From JBBQKQ01 sp043719155 (lineage in GTDB: Bacteria; Patescibacteriota; Minisyncoccia; Phycocordibacterales; UBA5272), in the NCBI GenBank assembly GCA_043719155.1, contig JAYSUJ010000007.1:1-18068 (forward strand): 18,068 nucleotides of DNA, written 5' to 3'. The position numbers and the translations under genes are program-made. The notes under the pieces are model-generated. The model was not told where the DNA came from and ran no database searches. It worked only from the letters and a program-made list of their open reading frames with translations. Below are positions 14,796 through 18,068 of this stretch, in pieces (the stretch's first letter is position 1; every line of letters begins with the position of its first letter).

Positions 14796-16070
14796 TTAGA
14801 CCTGCTCGCTTATTATCCCTAGAAATGGCAATGGCAAGCCGTAGATATAGTCGTCCATTCTATCTCTCCTTTCCTTGTCTACTCCTCGTACCCTTAGCGA
14901 CTCACTGCTACTCACTAAGCTCAAACTTTCAAAACCATGTTTATGTCTTATATTTTCCAGAACTTGGCTCAGTTTGTTTTCTTCGTTCAAATGCTTTGCA
15001 TTATCTCCAAACAAGTCATCGGGTATATTATCAGCTTTTTCTAAACCCAGTAGGTGTACACCGGTTTTTTTATATAGCCCAGGTAAGGTTCTTTCAAATT
15101 TATCGAACGTTTGTTCGATAAATTTTAACAACTGAGTACTGGACTGCGTGTAAAATGGCATCTCAAAACTTTCACCCAAAGTTTTGAACTCAGAACCTTT
15201 GGCTCTAGTTATAAAAAAAGAAAAATGTTTAGTGTAGAGTTTTTTAGATCGTAGTTCCCCACAGGCTACTTCTACATTTCTAGAAAGTTCAGAAAAAATA
15301 AATTTTTTAACACTACTTTTTTTAATAAAACTTCTGGTGGACTGTAAACTTTTCTGATGAGGATTTTCAGATCCTACTTTAAAAATAATTTCTCCAGAAA
15401 GCTCTCTTTGAGTTTCTGCTGTTGGTTTGCAAAATTCACTTTTTAAAACTCCTTGTCCATTACAAATGGAATAAGTATAAGCATCAAAAATTTTGATATT
15501 ATTTATTTTCTCTGCAGTTTTTGCACCTATACCCCAAATATCACCAACCTTTGTGTCTTTTAAAGCTTTGTCAATTTCTTCTTTATTTAAAAGTAAACAC
15601 AAACCATCTGGCTTGTTTTTCTTGCTGGCAACTTTTGCTAAAGTTTTATTTATAGACACCCCAAAAGAATAAGTAACTCCTAACTTACTTTGAACTATTC
15701 GTTTTAAATTTAAAACTTTTTCATAAACTTCATTTTCCTTACAGTTAATAATAGCAAAGCATTCGTCTATACTGTAAGTTTCAAATTTGTCAGTATGTTC
15801 TAACAATATTTTTGCTAAATTTTTTGAATAGAAATTATAAAGCTCAAAATGAGACGATAAGATAGGAACAGTTGGGAAATCTTGCTTGATTTTAAAAATT
15901 GGGTCTCCCCTTTTTATACCTATTTTTTTGGCAGGGTAGGTGAGAGCCGTAACTATTCCCCTCTCCTGCCCTACCACCACGGCCTTGCCCCATAGCTCTG
16001 GCTTGCGTACTACCTCGCAGCTAGCAAAAAAAGCGTCTCCGTCTATATGCAGGACCCAATCTCTAGGCAT
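14796..16070 (-). CDS. umuC: Y-family DNA polymerase (UmuC/DinB type), SOS operon
   Basis: A 424-residue error-prone translesion polymerase. Catalytic carboxylates are in HIDGDAFFASCE (Asp10, with Phe15 at the steric-gate position) and YSIDECF (Asp102, Glu103). SFGVSINKTLAKVASKKNKPDG follows, then the helix-hairpin-helix DIWGIGAKTAEKI and the little-finger domain (about 235-350). YSIDE and WGIG favour UmuC over DinB, while the NKPDG stretch is shared with DinB. I see no clear C-terminal beta-clamp motif. The start codon overlaps the end of the lexA-like gene by 8 bases (ATGCCTAG), so the two are translated as a coupled pair and both answer to the SOS promoter. A 30-base palindrome with an SOS-box core lies inside its coding region at 15096-15125. 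Confidence 0.88.
   Translation of the reverse strand: MPRDWVLHIDGDAFFASCEVVRKPELWGKAVVVGQERGIVTALTYPAKKIGIKRGDPIFKIKQDFPTVPILSSHFELYNFYSKNLAKILLEHTDKFETYSIDECFAIINCKENEVYEKVLNLKRIVQSKLGVTYSFGVSINKTLAKVASKKNKPDGLCLLLNKEEIDKALKDTKVGDIWGIGAKTAEKINNIKIFDAYTYSICNGQGVLKSEFCKPTAETQRELSGEIIFKVGSENPHQKSLQSTRSFIKKSSVKKFIFSELSRNVEVACGELRSKKLYTKHFSFFITRAKGSEFKTLGESFEMPFYTQSSTQLLKFIEQTFDKFERTLPGLYKKTGVHLLGLEKADNIPDDLFGDNAKHLNEENKLSQVLENIRHKHGFESLSLVSSSESLRVRGVDKERRDRMDDYIYGLPLPFLGIISEQV
15096..15125. promoter_or_regulatory. Second SOS-type palindrome, inside the polymerase coding sequence
   Basis: AAATTTATCGAAC (15096-15108), GTTT, GTTCGATAAATTT (15113-15125): perfect 13-base arms. Its core TCGAAC-N4-GTTCGA is the same as in the operator of this operon at 16726-16741. 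It encodes part of the little-finger domain (around EQTFDKF). No promoter elements with usable spacing are visible on either strand, so if it is a LexA site it acts as an internal operator or roadblock. Confidence 0.55.
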
Positions 16071-16704
16071 GGTATTTACGAACTATAGACATAACTACAG
16101 CCGAGATCTCTAAGCTTTGTTTTGGAAAAATAGTTTTAAATTTACTGTTGGCAGGCACCAAGCTAATGCCATTTTTATCTTTATGATAATACTTTAAAGT
16201 CCAGCCAGAGTCGATATTTGCTAGGACTATGTCATTGTTTTTAGGCTCACGACCTCGCTCCACTATCACAAAGTCTCCGTCCATGATGCCAGCGTCTATC
16301 ATGCTTTCACCTTTTACCTTCAACATAAAAGTAGCTGTCTTGTCCCCTATTAGCCAATCATCTAAAGTAATGGTTTCCATATCTTCTGCATCTACAAAAC
16401 TAGGAAAACCCGCCTCTACCAAGCCCAGCAGTCGCAGGCTATATAAGATCTTAGTTGTTTTTTTTGGTTTAAAATTCTGACTTTTAAATTTGTCCAAAAC
16501 TGGCAACAATCTACCGTTTTCATCTTTATCTAAAAAATCTAAACTGACTAGAGTCTCTACTATTCTAGAAACAGTATCTTTAGAATTTACAGCAAAGATA
16601 TTTGTAAGCTCTTGAAAGCTGGGCATGCGATGATGTTTGTCGTAAAAATCGTAGATCTGGGAACTGTATTTTTTATAATCTCTTTGTATAACTTTTCTTG
16701 GCAT
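16063..16704 (-). CDS. lexA: LexA-like SOS repressor/UmuD-like self-cleaving peptidase
   Basis: A 213-residue LexA-family (S24) repressor. Residues 1-65 resemble the LexA winged helix (SQIYDFYDKHHRMPSFQELTNIF, then a Ser/Thr/Arg-rich recognition helix SKDTVSRIVETL). The self-cleavage site is Ala98-Gly99 in VEAGFPSF, worded like UmuD. The catalytic dyad is Ser134 (KGESMIDAGIMDGD) and Lys171 (GWTLKYYHK). Spacing from cleavage site to Ser (about 36) and Ser to Lys (37) matches E. coli LexA (35 and 37). It sits directly in front of the Y-family polymerase, overlapping it, and behind an SOS box, so it very probably represses its own operon. It combines a LexA DNA-binding domain with the usual umuD gene position; separate LexA and UmuD proteins elsewhere in the genome cannot be excluded. 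Confidence 0.92.
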   Translation of the reverse strand: MPRKVIQRDYKKYSSQIYDFYDKHHRMPSFQELTNIFAVNSKDTVSRIVETLVSLDFLDKDENGRLLPVLDKFKSQNFKPKKTTKILYSLRLLGLVEAGFPSFVDAEDMETITLDDWLIGDKTATFMLKVKGESMIDAGIMDGDFVIVERGREPKNNDIVLANIDSGWTLKYYHKDKNGISLVPANSKFKTIFPKQSLEISAVVMSIVRKYHA

Positions 16705-16719
16705 AATTATATACTTTTT

Positions 16720-16748
16720 AGTATATCGAACAAATGTTCGAATAGCAA
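16720..16748 (-). promoter_or_regulatory. SOS promoter of the lexA-polymerase operon
   Basis: On the minus strand TTGCTA (16748-16743), a 17-base spacer, then TATACT (16725-16720). The predicted transcript start near 16713 gives a leader of about 9 bases before the ATG at 16704. Confidence 0.75.
16726..16741. promoter_or_regulatory. LexA-binding (SOS/Cheo-type) box
   Basis: TCGAACAAATGTTCGA is a perfect 6+4+6 palindrome and matches the Gram-positive SOS box CGAAC-N4-GTTCG. It occupies almost exactly the spacer between the -35 and -10 elements, where bound LexA would block RNA polymerase. Confidence 0.85.
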
Positions 16749-16761
16749 GCTTTGTACAAAC

Positions 16762-18068
16762 TTATTTCGTTAAGCTTATTTTAGCGTAATTTTCCTCTAC
16801 ACTACCGCCTACTTTTTTACCCGGGTTAAAAATATAAAGAGGGTCAAAGAAATTTTTAACTTGGATAAAAATATCTAACATTTCTTTTGTAAACATATAA
16901 TGCAGATATGGAGTACGAACCAAACCGTCATTATGCTCGGCGGAGATGCTCCCCCTATTTTTCTCCACTAATGCAAAAACTTCTTCATTGCACTTTTTTA
17001 TGGTCTCTACTTCATCCCATGAATTTAGTTTCATAAGTGGAATAATGTGAAAATTGCCATTACCAGCGTGACCTGCAATAGTATAAGTAAATTCATATTT
17101 GTCTAAAATGAGCTGCATTGCTGGGATAAACTCTTTCATACTTTTTATAGGAACTATAATATCCTCCACAAAAGGCGCCGTCCGAAAACCTTTTAACTTG
17201 CTACGCAACAAGTTGAAGCTCTCACGTCTAAACAGCCAATATTTTTGTAGCTCAAATTGGTTTTTAGTAACTCTGCTTTTATATGGAAACCGTTGTACAT
17301 GTTCATGGGCTTGTTTGGCCTTAAAGTCAGTCTCTGCTTGAGTTGTGCCTGTAAACTCGGCCATAAGAATTAGTTTTGGGATACCACCAGTAATGGCCAT
17401 CCAAAACTCTGGCATAAAGCTAGTGCCGAGCTGCCAAATGGAACCTTTCATTTTCCAAATAATTTGTGGTAAAAACTTCATAGCAATTTTAAAAGTGTGG
17501 TCGTCAAAAGTCTCTACTGCCTCCGGTTTATATTTTAAAATTTCCTCTACCAGTTCTACCAAATTTTCCAAGTTGGGCATCAAAACAGTCAACATTTGTG
17601 AAAACTGTTTCTTTTCGGTTAGTCTAAGTTTTACAGAAGTAATAATCCCCAGCGTACCTTGCGAACCACAGAAAAGTTTACACAGGTCAACTGTTTCATT
17701 TTCAAAATCTACAACGTCCCACAAATTGTAGCCACTAGAGTTTTTAGAAACTTTTGGCTTAGCGTTTTCTATTTCTTTTTTATTACCTTTAATAAGATTA
17801 ATTATCTCAGTATAAATATTTTTCAAATTTTCGCTTTCACATTTTTCCAACTCTTGAAAACTTATTTTCTTAAAATTAAAAATCTCACCGTCGTCCATCA
17901 CCATCTCCACCTCTTCTAACCAATCCTTGGTTTGTCCATACAAAAGAGTTTTCTCGCCAGCACTGTTGTTAGCGACAATACCACCAACACAACATAAATC
18001 CTTAGAGGCTGGGTAACTTGGAAACATTAAATTTTTTGTATTTAAAATTTTTTCCAAATCTCGAAAAT
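16762..18068 (-). CDS. GlcD-type FAD-linked oxidase/dehydrogenase, N-terminus outside the window
   Basis: At least 434 residues of a GlcD/D-lactate dehydrogenase-family flavoprotein; the frame stays open to the window edge and no ATG initiates it, so the first part of the FAD domain is missing from view. Visible parts: the end of the FAD-binding domain with CCVGGIVANNSAGEKTLLYG, NSSGYNLWDV and LFCGSQGTLGIITSVKLRL, then the FAD-oxidase C-terminal domain with VEDIIVP, the metal-binding TIAGHAGNGNFHI, GSISAEHNDGLVRTPYL and FDPLYIFNPGK at the end. No fused Fe-S domain follows. The likely substrate is a 2-hydroxy acid such as D-lactate or glycolate, but the electron acceptor is unknown. It lies upstream of lexA on the same strand with a 57-base gap holding the SOS promoter, so the two are probably separate units. 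Confidence 0.88.
   Translation of the reverse strand, partial: FRDLEKILNTKNLMFPSYPASKDLCCVGGIVANNSAGEKTLLYGQTKDWLEEVEMVMDDGEIFNFKKISFQELEKCESENLKNIYTEIINLIKGNKKEIENAKPKVSKNSSGYNLWDVVDFENETVDLCKLFCGSQGTLGIITSVKLRLTEKKQFSQMLTVLMPNLENLVELVEEILKYKPEAVETFDDHTFKIAMKFLPQIIWKMKGSIWQLGTSFMPEFWMAITGGIPKLILMAEFTGTTQAETDFKAKQAHEHVQRFPYKSRVTKNQFELQKYWLFRRESFNLLRSKLKGFRTAPFVEDIIVPIKSMKEFIPAMQLILDKYEFTYTIAGHAGNGNFHIIPLMKLNSWDEVETIKKCNEEVFALVEKNRGSISAEHNDGLVRTPYLHYMFTKEMLDIFIQVKNFFDPLYIFNPGKKVGGSVEENYAKISLTK

Noticed and set aside
14729..15135. Open frames on the plus strand opposite the end of the polymerase gene
   Set aside because: They lie antisense to conserved polymerase sequence, have no promoter or family motifs, and read as shadows of the minus-strand frame.
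16705..16712. TATAAT-like bases just before the lexA start codon as a -10 box
   Set aside because: Transcription would start inside the coding sequence; the TTGCTA/TATACT pair with 17-base spacing and the SOS box fits better.
16751..16760. Palindrome TTTGTACAAA after the FAD oxidase stop codon as a terminator
   Set aside because: The arms are short and no T-run follows on the minus strand; at this base composition chance is likely.
17099..17919. Plus-strand open frames opposite the FAD oxidase gene
   Set aside because: The minus-strand frame carries clear family motifs throughout; the plus frames show none and have no start signals.
1..18068. CRISPR array or cas locus, suggested by the Cas4-like nuclease
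   Set aside because: No direct repeats with regular spacers and no other cas-like genes are visible; the nuclease sits among housekeeping genes.
1..18068. Recoding of UGA as glycine
   Set aside because: The first gene ends in TGA at a sensible place, and complete proteins elsewhere in the window read without internal TGA.
1..18068. tRNA, rRNA, insertion sequences or prophage remnants
   Set aside because: Gaps are too short and none shows a cloverleaf, terminal inverted repeats with a transposase, or integrase-like proteins.

Overview
This AT-rich window most likely comes from a member of the Candidate Phyla Radiation (Patescibacteria), probably of the Parcubacteria type. I infer this from several signs. 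The first gene is a cysteine-rich secreted protein with the small peptidoglycan-binding-like motif and PKD-like module typical of that group. MetK is the short form. Genes are tightly packed on one strand, Shine-Dalgarno sequences are almost absent, and promoters are extended -10 boxes lying a few bases from start codons. TAA, TAG and TGA all act as stops, so the code is the standard bacterial one and not the UGA-glycine code of Gracilibacteria/Absconditabacteria. The placement is from memory of these families, not from a search.

Layout. 36-6414 (+): an exported Cys-rich protein, a large UvrD-type helicase fused to a RecB-type nuclease, an unrecognised protein with faint TraB/Tiki-like motifs, and a putative HExxH metalloprotease. 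6431-8698 (+): a 23-residue Lys-rich microprotein, a DedA-family membrane protein, a TsaC/Sua5-type threonylcarbamoyl-AMP synthase, and a stand-alone PD-(D/E)XK nuclease with four cysteines placed for an Fe-S cluster. 8741-13343 (+): an ABC exporter overlapping a CapA-type metallophosphatase, the tRNA hydroxylase TrhO, and an unrecognised 262-residue protein. 13344-13702: a 359-base non-coding leader ending in a SAM-I (S-box) riboswitch with an antiterminator and terminator. 13703-14671 (+): metK. 14691-14718: a terminator shared by convergent genes. 14796-16704 (-): a LexA-like repressor and a Y-family polymerase overlapping by 8 bases, behind a promoter whose 17-base spacer holds a CGAAC-N4-GTTCG SOS box. 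16762-18068 (-): a GlcD-type FAD oxidase whose N-terminus is beyond the window.

Three themes connect the genes. DNA repair: a helicase-nuclease, a separate Fe-S nuclease and a self-regulated LexA/error-prone polymerase operon. Envelope: the Cys-rich secreted protein, DedA, the ABC exporter and the CapA-like enzyme. Translation and methyl metabolism: TsaC, TrhO and riboswitch-controlled metK.

The signals most worth following are the complete metK SAM-I attenuation switch; a second, larger SOS-type palindrome (13-base arms) inside the polymerase coding region; an unexplained structured stretch between 13360 and 13500; and the recurring promoter block TGTGCTAnACTnAAAT.
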